From contig NZ_JASCXI010000002.1 in the NCBI RefSeq assembly GCF_030271515.1, positions 434,001-498,000 of the forward strand: a stretch of 64,000 nucleotides of DNA, in the 5' to 3' direction. Shown in pieces: positions 9,031 to 16,199 of the stretch. How positions within the stretch are numbered: the first letter of the stretch is position 1; every line of letters starts with the position of its first letter. The notes under the pieces are model-generated. The model saw only the letters and a program-made list of their open reading frames with translations. It had not been told where the DNA came from and did not search any database. A program made the translations under genes and the position numbers. The stretch comes from Erythrobacter oryzae (GTDB lineage: Bacteria > Pseudomonadota > Alphaproteobacteria > Sphingomonadales > Sphingomonadaceae).

Positions 9031-9945
9031 ATGAGTGAACTGCCCCTGCCGCCCGCAACGCGCCGCCTCGGCACGAGCGACATCGAGGTCTCGCCCATCG
9101 CCTGGGGCATGTGGCGCCTGGCCGAGGATGGCCGCACCGCTGCCGATGCGGCGAGACTGGTCCACGCGGCGCTCGATGCGGGGATCACCTTCCTCGACAC
9201 CGCCGACATCTACGGCTTCGACGGCACCGGAGGCTTCGGCGATGCCGAGGCGCTGCTGGGCGAGGTGCTTGCCGCTGACCCCGGTTTGCGCGACAAAATG
9301 GTGCTGGCGACCAAGGGTGGCATCCTCCCGCCGCTGCCTTACGACCAGAGCCCGGCCTACCTCACCAAGGCGATCGACGACTCGCTGCGCCGGCTCAAGG
9401 TGGACTCGGTCGACCTGTGGCAGATCCACCGGCCTGACATCCTCGCGCACCCGCAGGAGGTCGCCCGCGTGCTCGACGACGCCGTGGCCTCCGGCAAGAT
9501 CAGGACGCTGGGCGTCTCCAACTTCACGCAAGCCCAGATCGCCGCGCTCCAGCATTTCCTCGGCAACAAGCTGGTTTCAACCCAGCCCGAGATCAGCCCG
9601 CTCAGGATCACCTGCTTCGAGAACGGCGAGCTCGATCAGGCGATGATGCTGGGCCTCACGCCGCTTGCATGGTCGCCCCTGGGTGGCGGGCGTCTGGCCG
9701 CGCCCGAGACCGCGCGGGACAAGGCCGTCGCGGCGGCGCTCGATGCCGTCGCCGAGGCGCAGGGCGTCTCCCGCACCGTTGCGGCCTATAGCTGGCTGAT
9801 GGCGCATCCGGCCGGGATCATCCCGATCATCGGCTCGCAGACGCCTGCGCGGATCGCCGAGGGGGCCGAGGCCCTCAAGGTCCGCTGGACCCGGACGGAT
9901 TGGTACGCGGTGCTGGTCGCCGCGCGTGGAGAGAGGCTTCCCTAA
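9031..9945 (+). CDS. smoB: Aldo-keto reductase, SmoB-like (6-oxo-glucose reductase)
   Basis: 304 residues, TIM-barrel aldo/keto reductase. The catalytic tetrad is visible as Asp56 and Tyr61 (DTADIYG), Lys95 (ATKGG) and His133 (QIHRPD). In the sulfo-SMO pathway of Agrobacterium, SmoB uses NAD(P)H to reduce the 6-oxo-glucose left by desulfonation to glucose. The gene lies between the regulator and the monooxygenase; its TAA is followed directly by the monooxygenase ATG. The AKR family is certain; the SmoB role rests on the operon. Confidence 0.8.
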   Translation: MSELPLPPATRRLGTSDIEVSPIAWGMWRLAEDGRTAADAARLVHAALDAGITFLDTADIYGFDGTGGFGDAEALLGEVLAADPGLRDKMVLATKGGILPPLPYDQSPAYLTKAIDDSLRRLKVDSVDLWQIHRPDILAHPQEVARVLDDAVASGKIRTLGVSNFTQAQIAALQHFLGNKLVSTQPEISPLRITCFENGELDQAMMLGLTPLAWSPLGGGRLAAPETARDKAVAAALDAVAEAQGVSRTVAAYSWLMAHPAGIIPIIGSQTPARIAEGAEALKVRWTRTDWYAVLVAARGERLP

Positions 9946-11034
9946 ATGACTGAACAGCAATGTGAAATCGCGTGGTTCTCCGCGCTGTGCGACGACGATT
10001 ACGAGTTCCTCGGCGTGCCCGATCCCTATCTCCAATCGAGCTGGGAGCATTGCCGCAACCTCGTGCTGCGGGCCGAGGAGGGCGGGTTCGACAACATCCT
10101 GCTGCCCTCGGGCTACCAGCTCGGCGTCGACACCACGATCTTCGCCGCCGCGGTGGCGACGCAGGTGAAGCGAATCAAGCTCCTGTGGGCGACCCGCATG
10201 GGCGAGGACTGGCCGCCGCAGCTCGCGCGCCGGATCGCGACCTTGGACCGCATCCTCGGTCCGAATGCGGCGGGCGCTGGCGGGCGCTTGAACGTCAACA
10301 TCATCTCTTCCGACATGCCGGGCGAGAAGATCGAAAGCGGCCCGCGCTACAGGCGCGGCACCGAAATCATGAAGATCGTACGCACGCTGCTCAACGGCGA
10401 GCACCTCGATTTCGACGGCGAGTTCTACAAGCTGAAGCTCGATCCGCCGCGCATCACGACGCTCTCGGGCAGGTGCCCGCCGTTCTACTTCGGCGGCCTC
10501 AGCCACGAGGCGCGCGAGTGTGCGGCCGAGGCGGCGGACGTCTACCTGATGTGGCCCGACACGCTTGCCAAGGTCCGCGAGAACATCGCCGACCTCAGGG
10601 AACGTGCGGCGAAGTATGGCCGCACCCTCAAGTTCGGCTACCGCGTCCACGTAATCGTGCGCGAGACCGAGGACGAGGCGCGGGCCTATGCCGACCGCCT
10701 GCTCTCCAAGCTCGACGACGAGGCAGGCCGCGCGATCCGCGAGAAGAGCCTCGATGCCAAGAACTACGGCGTGCAGCGCCAGCAGGAGTTGCGCGGCGCG
10801 GCTGACGGCGACGGCTTCGTCGAGGAGAACCTGTGGACCGGCATCGGCCGCGCACGCTCGGGCTGCGGTGCGGCGATCGTCGGCACGCCCGACCAGGTGC
10901 TCGCCAAGCTGCGCGCCTATCAGGCCGAGGGGATCGAGGCCTTCATCCTCTCGGGCTACCCGCACATGCAGGAAGCCGATCTCTTCGCGCGCCATGTGCT
11001 GCCGCACATCCAGCACGGCCCGCTCGAGATGTGA
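9946..11034 (+). CDS. smoC: Flavin-dependent sulfoquinovose monooxygenase (SmoC/SsuD type)
   Basis: FMNH2-dependent two-component monooxygenase of the bacterial luciferase-like fold. It would cleave the C-S bond of SQ to give 6-oxo-glucose and sulfite. The 362-residue protein aligns with E. coli alkanesulfonate monooxygenase SsuD. Active-site residues Arg226, His228, Arg297 and Tyr331 of SsuD appear here as Arg233, His235, Arg304 and Tyr338, a constant offset of 7. It is shorter than SsuD because the C-terminal tail is missing. SQ rather than alkanesulfonate is inferred from the adjacent sulfoquinovosidase and aldo-keto reductase. The partner flavin reductase is not seen in the window. Confidence 0.85.
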   Translation: MTEQQCEIAWFSALCDDDYEFLGVPDPYLQSSWEHCRNLVLRAEEGGFDNILLPSGYQLGVDTTIFAAAVATQVKRIKLLWATRMGEDWPPQLARRIATLDRILGPNAAGAGGRLNVNIISSDMPGEKIESGPRYRRGTEIMKIVRTLLNGEHLDFDGEFYKLKLDPPRITTLSGRCPPFYFGGLSHEARECAAEAADVYLMWPDTLAKVRENIADLRERAAKYGRTLKFGYRVHVIVRETEDEARAYADRLLSKLDDEAGRAIREKSLDAKNYGVQRQQELRGAADGDGFVEENLWTGIGRARSGCGAAIVGTPDQVLAKLRAYQAEGIEAFILSGYPHMQEADLFARHVLPHIQHGPLEM

Positions 11035-11400
11035 GGGACGGGGGGCGAAGTTTACAAAGTTGACACTGTAAACTTCGCATTCCTACAGGAATTATCTTGT
11101 AAATTCATCTGGATGCCGCGCAAAACCGAAGTTGACACATGGCATTGCGTTTTCACCCGCTCAGGGGCGGTTGAGGGTTGGTGGGCGGACGATGCGAAAG
11201 AGCAGTCCGTCCCTATAGCGCGCCCGCCGGCTGTAGGAAAATCCGCGCGCTGCCTGCCCGATTCGCTGGCCGCGCGCGGCCCTCGCCGCGCCCCTTGCCG
11301 CTACGGCGGCGCGCCCTCTCGCAATTGTCTCTTTTCCGCGTCCGCGCGCCGTGACAAAGCGTATCTCAACGCGGCAAAACGCAAGTCGGAGAGAGACCCC
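11035..11400. other. 366-bp intergenic region before the acyl-CoA dehydrogenase operon
   Basis: No convincing gene. An open frame runs in from 11113 in phase with the dehydrogenase, but its residues do not look like protein of that family. The region holds the nested dyads at 11045-11078, a second AAGTTGACAC half-element at 11129-11138, and at its end GGAGAGA, the ribosome-binding site for the ATG at 11401. Transcription from the dyad region would give a leader of roughly 300 nt. Confidence 0.5.
11045..11078. promoter_or_regulatory. Nested dyad operator (TetR-type) before the acyl-CoA dehydrogenase genes
   Basis: Arms GCGAAGTTTACA (11045-11056) and TGTAAACTTCGC (11067-11078) are perfect inverted repeats of 12 bp around a 10-bp spacer. 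Nested in it is a 7-1-7 near-palindrome GTTGACA-C-TGTAAAC (11059-11073). TTGACA at 11060-11065 could be a -35 box. A perfect dyad without a following T-run looks more like a TetR/FadR-type operator than a terminator, though ending the upstream operon is also possible. Confidence 0.5.
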
Positions 11401-12597
11401 ATGAACCTCGAATTCACCCCCGAAGAGCAGGCCTTCCGCGACGAGGTCCGCGCCTTCATCGCCGAGAACTATCCCAAGCACCTCGCCGATTTCGGCATGC
11501 GCGAGGACATGGCGCGCGAGGACTTCGTCGCGTGGCACAAGATCCTCGGGGCAAAGGGCTGGTCGGTTCCTGCATGGCCCGTGGAATATGGCGGCACCGG
11601 CTGGACCCCGACCCAGCGCTACATCTGGTCGGAAGAGAACGCCCGCGTGAACGCGCTGATGCCGCTGCCCTTCGGCGTCTCGATGGTCGGCCCGGTGATC
11701 TACACCTTCGGTTCGGAAGAGCAGAAGGCCAGGCACCTCCCCGGCATCCGCAGCGGCGAAGTGTGGTGGTGCCAGGGCTATTCGGAACCCGGCGCAGGCT
11801 CGGACCTCGCCAGCCTCAAGACCACCGCGGTGCGCGACGGCGATCACTACGTCATCAACGGCCAGAAAACCTGGACGACGCTTGCCCAGCACGCCGACTG
11901 GGGCTTCTTCCTGTGCCGCACCGATCCGACCGCCAAGCAGCAGGAAGGCATCAGCTTCATCCTCGTCGACATGAAGACGCCGGGGGTTGAGGTGAAGCCG
12001 ATCAAGCTTCTGGACGGCGGTTACGAGGTCAACGAGACTTGGCTGACCGACGTGCGCGTGCCGGTCGAGAACCTCGTCGGGGTCGAGAACAAGGGCTGGA
12101 CTTACGCCAAGTTCCTGCTCGCCCACGAACGTTCGGGGATCGCGGGCGTCGCGCGGAGCAAGCGCGGCGTCGAGAAGCTGCGCGAGATCGCGACCCACGA
12201 GACGCTCGACGGCCAGCCGCTGATCAAGGATTTCGACTTCGCCAAGAAGGTGAGCCAGCTCGAGATCGATCTGGCCGCGCTCGAGATCACCGAACTGCGC
12301 ACGCTCGCGGGCGAGCAGGCGGGCAAGGGGCCGGGGCCGGAAAGCTCGATCCTCAAGATCAAGGGCACCGAAATCCAGCAGCGCCTGACCGAGCTGACGC
12401 TGGAGGCGGTCGGCACCTACTCCGCGCCCTACATGGGCGGGGTGTCGAACGACAATGGCTCGAACGAGCATCCGGTCGGCCCCGACTATGCCCAGCATGC
12501 CGCGGCGACCTATTTCAACATGCGCAAGACCAGCATCTATGGCGGATCGAACGAGATCCAGCGCAACATCATCACCAAGATGATCCTCGGCCTGTAA
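11401..12597 (+). CDS. Acyl-CoA dehydrogenase, first of a pair
   Basis: 398 residues, FAD-dependent alpha,beta-dehydrogenation of an acyl-CoA. Visible motifs are GYSEPGAGSDLASLKTTA (FAD/substrate region) and the C-terminal YGGSNEIQRNIITK. The YEG(T/S) glutamate that is the catalytic base in medium- and short-chain enzymes is Gly here, so the base is elsewhere or in the partner subunit. ATG 11401 has GGAGAGA upstream and starts at the family N-terminus MNLEFTPEEQAFRDEVR. A second, different dehydrogenase follows after 24 bp. Such tandem pairs often form heterotetramers in steroid, terpenoid or branched acid degradation; the substrate is unknown. Confidence 0.88.
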   Translation: MNLEFTPEEQAFRDEVRAFIAENYPKHLADFGMREDMAREDFVAWHKILGAKGWSVPAWPVEYGGTGWTPTQRYIWSEENARVNALMPLPFGVSMVGPVIYTFGSEEQKARHLPGIRSGEVWWCQGYSEPGAGSDLASLKTTAVRDGDHYVINGQKTWTTLAQHADWGFFLCRTDPTAKQQEGISFILVDMKTPGVEVKPIKLLDGGYEVNETWLTDVRVPVENLVGVENKGWTYAKFLLAHERSGIAGVARSKRGVEKLREIATHETLDGQPLIKDFDFAKKVSQLEIDLAALEITELRTLAGEQAGKGPGPESSILKIKGTEIQQRLTELTLEAVGTYSAPYMGGVSNDNGSNEHPVGPDYAQHAAATYFNMRKTSIYGGSNEIQRNIITKMILGL

Positions 12598-12621
12598 GAT
12601 CCGAGCGACGGGAGAGAATTC

Positions 12622-13752
12622 GTGGATTTCAACTTCACCGAAGAACAGGGCATGGTGCGCGACGGCCTCTCGCGGCTGGTGCGCGAACAATACGGCTTCG
12701 AGGAGCGCCGCAAGGCGATTGCCTCGCAGGCCGGCTGGCGGCCCGAGGTGTGGGCGCAGCTGGCCGAGCTCGGCATCCTCGGGATGCCGTTCAGCGAGGC
12801 GGACGGCGGCTTCGGCGGCGGCGCGGTCGATGCGATGGTCATCATGGAGGAATTCGGCAAGGGTCTGGTGATCGAGCCCTTCCTACCCACCGTGGTCTGC
12901 GCAGGGGGCTTCCTCAAGCACGGCGGCACCGCAGCGCAGAAGGAAGAGCATATCGGCGCGATCGTGTCCGGGGCGGCGGTCTTCGCCTTTGCCTATGCCG
13001 AGCCCAAGGGCCGCTATGACTATGCCGACCTCGAAACCACCGCGAAGAAGGACGGTGCGGGCTATGTCCTCAACGGCCACAAGGCGGTCGTGATCGGCGC
13101 GCCCTGGGCGAGCCACCTTATCGTCACCGCGCGCACCGGCGGCGAACGCCGCGACCGTTCGGGCGTTTCGGTCTTCGTGCTGGCCAAGGACACCCCCGGC
13201 GTCACCACCCGCGACTATGTGACGGTCGACGGCCGCCGCGCCTCGGAAGTCTATTTCGAGAACGTCGCGCTGGGTGCCGATGCGCTGATCGGGGCCGAGG
13301 GCGAAGGCCTCGCGCTGATCGAGCTCGTCACCGACGAAGCCATCGCCGCGCTCTGCGCCGAGGCCTGCGGGGCGATGAAGGTCGCCCACGCGATGACGGT
13401 CGAATACTCGCGCCAGCGCAAGCAGTTCGGCGTGCCGATCGGCAGCTTCCAGGTGCTCCAGCACCGCATGGTCGACATGTACACCGCCTACGAACAGGCC
13501 GTTTCGCTGACCTATCTTGCGACGCTCCGCCTCGGCTCGGACGAGCGGACCCGCAAGCTGGCGGTCTCGGCCGCCAAGGTCGGCGTCGGCCAGTCGGCGC
13601 GGCTGATCGGGCAGGAAGCGGTGCAGATCCACGGCGGCAACGGCGTCACCGACGAATATGCCATCGGCCACTACTTCAAGCGCCTTACGATCTTCGACAG
13701 CGAGTTCGGCAATGTCGACCACCACCTGAAGCGCCACGTCGCGCTCTCCTGA
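12622..13752 (+). CDS. Acyl-CoA dehydrogenase, second of a pair
   Basis: 376 residues, starting at a GTG codon (12622) 7 bp after GGGAGAGA. It begins MDFNFTEEQGMVRDGLSRLV and ends with the helix-bundle motif AVQIHGGNGVTDEYAIGHYFKRL followed by FDSEFGNVDHH. It is clearly related to but divergent from the upstream gene and lacks a plain YEGT motif. Shared operon, 24-bp spacing and complementary lengths suggest a two-subunit enzyme (inferred). A strong terminator follows. Confidence 0.85.
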   Translation: MDFNFTEEQGMVRDGLSRLVREQYGFEERRKAIASQAGWRPEVWAQLAELGILGMPFSEADGGFGGGAVDAMVIMEEFGKGLVIEPFLPTVVCAGGFLKHGGTAAQKEEHIGAIVSGAAVFAFAYAEPKGRYDYADLETTAKKDGAGYVLNGHKAVVIGAPWASHLIVTARTGGERRDRSGVSVFVLAKDTPGVTTRDYVTVDGRRASEVYFENVALGADALIGAEGEGLALIELVTDEAIAALCAEACGAMKVAHAMTVEYSRQRKQFGVPIGSFQVLQHRMVDMYTAYEQAVSLTYLATLRLGSDERTRKLAVSAAKVGVGQSARLIGQEAVQIHGGNGVTDEYAIGHYFKRLTIFDSEFGNVDHHLKRHVALS

Positions 13753-13776
13753 GCCGCGCCGAGGATGCTGAAGCAG

Positions 13777-13806
13777 GCCCCGCCTTCGCTGCCGCGAAGG
13801 CGGGGC
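13777..13806 (+). terminator. Rho-independent terminator after the acyl-CoA dehydrogenase pair
   Basis: GCCCCGCCTTCGC and GCGAAGGCGGGGC form a perfect 13-bp stem with a TGCC loop, followed by TTCTTCG. It lies 24 bp past the second dehydrogenase stop. Confidence 0.8.
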
Positions 13807-13861
13807 TTCTTCGTTGCGGCCCGTCTTTCGCGAAAGACGCGGGAGGATTTTTCAGGCGCTT

Positions 13862-13887
13862 GTAACCCTCGGACCATCGCCCGCGAA
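13862..13887 (+). promoter_or_regulatory. ECF promoter GTAACC-N16-CGAA upstream of the sigma/anti-sigma pair
   Basis: GTAACC at 13862-13867 and CGAA at 13884-13887 are separated by exactly 16 bp. This is the -35/-10 pattern reported for Caulobacter SigF, which is controlled by NrsF. It lies 68 bp before the sigma start, consistent with autoregulation. Confidence 0.65.
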
Positions 13888-13955
13888 CAGCCCGTGACAC
13901 CACGGGCGCGGGCCAATCAAAGGGGGCGCGGCATGATCACTGACGGCGCACAGGC

Positions 13956-14480
13956 ATGAGAGCCGACGAGCCCACCTTGGCGCGGCTGATGCGCCTGTCG
14001 CAGCAAGGCGACAAGCAGGCCTATGCCACCCTGCTCGAGGCCTGCCAGCGCTGGCTGCGCGCCTATTACGCCCGCCGCGTCGCGCCCTCCAGCCTCGACG
14101 ATCTGGTGCAGGAGACGCTGATCGCGCTCCACACCAAGCGCGCTTCGTGGGACGCCTCGCGGCCCTTCCTCCCCTGGCTCGCGGCGATTGCGCGCTATCG
14201 CTGGGTCGATCACCTGCGCCGCCTCTACCGCGCCGACGAGCACGAACTCCACGAGGAGCTGATCGGCACCGACGAGGAGCCCGGCATCGCCGCGCGCATC
14301 AGCCTCGACCGGCTGCTCGGCCTGCTCCCCCCGGCGCAGGAACGCGCCATCGCGCTGGTCAAGATCGAGGGGCTGAGCATCGCCGAGGCATCCGCCGCCA
14401 CCGGACAGAGCGAGAGCCTCGTCAAGGTCAACATCCACCGCGGGCTCAAGAAGCTCGCGGCCATCATCGAGAAAGAATGA
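13956..14480 (+). CDS. ECF sigma factor, SigF-like
   Basis: 174 residues with sigma-70 region 2 (LDDLVQETLIALHTKRASWD, then FLPWLAAIARYRWVDHLRR) and region 4 (LLPPAQERAIALVKIEGLSIAEASAATGQ followed by SLVKVNIHRGLKKL). It overlaps the next gene by 4 bp (ATGA), and that gene encodes a DUF1109/NrsF-type anti-sigma. In Caulobacter the equivalent pair responds to chromate and cadmium stress. Autoregulation is suggested by the promoter at 13862-13887. Target genes are unknown. Confidence 0.92.
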   Translation: MRADEPTLARLMRLSQQGDKQAYATLLEACQRWLRAYYARRVAPSSLDDLVQETLIALHTKRASWDASRPFLPWLAAIARYRWVDHLRRLYRADEHELHEELIGTDEEPGIAARISLDRLLGLLPPAQERAIALVKIEGLSIAEASAATGQSESLVKVNIHRGLKKLAAIIEKE

Positions 14481-15127
14481 CAATGCCGCACACCTCCGAT
14501 GCCCTGATCGCCGAGCTGGTGGACGATCTTGCGCCGGTAAAGCCGCTGCGCTTCGGCGAGGGGATCGCGCTCACGCTGGCGGCGGCGGGGGTGACGGCGG
14601 TGGCGGTGGTCGCCGCCTTCGGCCTGCGGGCGGAGTGGCTGGCGGGGCACCTCGATCCGATGCAGCTGGTCTCCACGGGCCTGTTCCTCGGCCTCGCGCT
14701 GGCGGCGAGCGTGACGGTGGTGGTGATGAGCCGGCCTCACGTGGGCAGCGATCACTCCGGCTGGCGCTGGGCGGCGGCGATGGCGGGGCTGCTGCCGCTC
14801 GCGGGCGTGATTGTCGCCGCGGTGCGCGGGAGCCAGACGCTCTCGTCCGAGGTGATGCGCCACGGGGCCGAATGCCTTGCGGGCGGCAGCATCGCTTCGC
14901 TGCTGGTGTTTGCGCTGCTGGTGCTGTGGCTGCGCCGCGGCGCGCCGACCTCGCCCGAACGCGCGGGGCTGGTCGCAGGGGTGGCGGCGGGTGCCTTCGG
15001 GATCTTCGCCGCGTCGCTCCATTGCCCGGACAACGACATCGTCCACATCGGGCTGTGGCACAGCGCGGCGGTGGTGGCGATGGGGCTGGTCGGCCGGGTG
15101 GTGGTTCCCCGGCTTATCCGCTGGTAA
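14477..15127 (+). CDS. NrsF/DUF1109-type membrane anti-sigma factor
   Basis: 216 residues with a short cytoplasmic N-terminus (MTMPHTSDALIAELVDDLAPVKPLR) and about six membrane segments. Two cysteines lie in HGAECLAGG and in SLHCPDNDIVHIGLWH, the conserved NrsF cysteine motifs thought to sense metals. It is translationally coupled to the sigma factor. Its 3' end overlaps the convergent PepSY gene by 14 bp. Family assignment is firm; the stimulus is inferred from homologues. Confidence 0.88.
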   Translation: MTMPHTSDALIAELVDDLAPVKPLRFGEGIALTLAAAGVTAVAVVAAFGLRAEWLAGHLDPMQLVSTGLFLGLALAASVTVVVMSRPHVGSDHSGWRWAAAMAGLLPLAGVIVAAVRGSQTLSSEVMRHGAECLAGGSIASLLVFALLVLWLRRGAPTSPERAGLVAGVAAGAFGIFAASLHCPDNDIVHIGLWHSAAVVAMGLVGRVVVPRLIRW

Positions 15128-16199
15128 CGCGCCCGCCGCGCAGGGCGGGCGCAGCCCGGCGGGGCCATTGCGCGCGCCAGAAGGTCACCACCGCGAGGCT
15201 CCCGAGCAGGGCAAGGCCGAGGCCTGCGAACGTCATCACGATCCTGAGCGGCAGCGCCATCGCGCTTTCCGCCATCCGCGCCGAGTGCAGCGGGTAGAGA
15301 GCGTTGCTCGTCCGCACGGCGCGCGGCGCGGCGGTGGCGTCGCGCGCCATCAGCACGGTGCCGTCGGCGGCGAGGGTGAGGGTGGTGCGGCCATTGGGGT
15401 GCCATTCGGCGGGGCGGCGCATGCGGATCGTCACGGCCTCGCCCGGGGCCTTGGGCCAGATGATCATGCGCGCCTCGGCGTCCGGGAAACGCGCGCGGGC
15501 GGCGGCGAGGATCGCGGGCCAATCGGCCGCGGCGACGGTGGCGGGCGCGGGCGGCTTGGCCTGCCATGCGGCGACCTCGCTCGCGGAGGACAGGGGCGCC
15601 AGCACCGCCTGCCCGAGCGGCTTCAGCACCATCAGCGCGCCGGTGATGGCGGCGAGCAGGATCGGCAGCGCCAGCACTGCGCCGATGTCGCGGTGGTGCA
15701 TGATCACCGCGGGCCGGGTGAAGCGCGCGGGCCAAGCGCGCAGGCGGAAGGTGCGCCGCGTCGGCCACCACAGGATGAGGCCGGTCACGCAGAAGAGGAT
15801 TGCGGCAAGCCCCAGCCAGCCCGCAATCACCTCGCCGGTCTCGCCCAGCAGCAGGTGATGGTGGAGATCGAAGAGGAAGGTCTCGGGCCGCTCCCACACG
15901 CTCTGCCAGCGCGCGAGCAGCGAGCCGTCATGCGCGAGATAGGCACCCGCACCCTCGCCGAGCCCCGCCTGCGCCACGCCGAATTCGGCCGAGGGGAGGG
16001 TGACATAACCCGCCCCCAGCGCTTCGGCCTTGGCGATGATCGCCAGCGTCTCTCCTTCCGAGGGTGCGCGCCCCGCGAGCGGGACGCCCACCCACCACGG
16101 TTTCCACAGCAGCGCCGCTCCGGTCAGCCCGAGCACCGCCAGCCCGAGGCCGACCAGCCCGCCCAGCCAGCGGTGCAGCAGAACCAGCGCCGCCCGCAT
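15114..16199 (-). CDS. PepSY-associated membrane protein, probable siderophore/iron reductase
   Basis: 361 residues. The N-terminal helix HRWLGGLVGLGLAVLGLTGAAL is followed by a periplasmic stretch, then FDLHHHLLLGETGEVIAGWLG, a transmembrane helix with WWPTRR, a further HHRDIGAVLALPILL helix and a C-terminal helix. This is the PepSY_TM layout, with paired histidines in helices as in membrane haem or iron reductases. Its ATG overlaps the TGA of the TonB receptor gene by one base (TGATG), so the pair forms an operon that probably takes up an iron chelate and reduces it (inferred). Confidence 0.85.
   Translation of the reverse strand: MRAALVLLHRWLGGLVGLGLAVLGLTGAALLWKPWWVGVPLAGRAPSEGETLAIIAKAEALGAGYVTLPSAEFGVAQAGLGEGAGAYLAHDGSLLARWQSVWERPETFLFDLHHHLLLGETGEVIAGWLGLAAILFCVTGLILWWPTRRTFRLRAWPARFTRPAVIMHHRDIGAVLALPILLAAITGALMVLKPLGQAVLAPLSSASEVAAWQAKPPAPATVAAADWPAILAAARARFPDAEARMIIWPKAPGEAVTIRMRRPAEWHPNGRTTLTLAADGTVLMARDATAAPRAVRTSNALYPLHSARMAESAMALPLRIVMTFAGLGLALLGSLAVVTFWRAQWPRRAAPALRGGRVTSG

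Noticed and set aside
11113..11400. In-frame upstream extension of the first acyl-CoA dehydrogenase
   Set aside because: The family N-terminus starts exactly at 11401 after GGAGAGA, and the extra residues resemble untranslated sequence containing an operator dyad.
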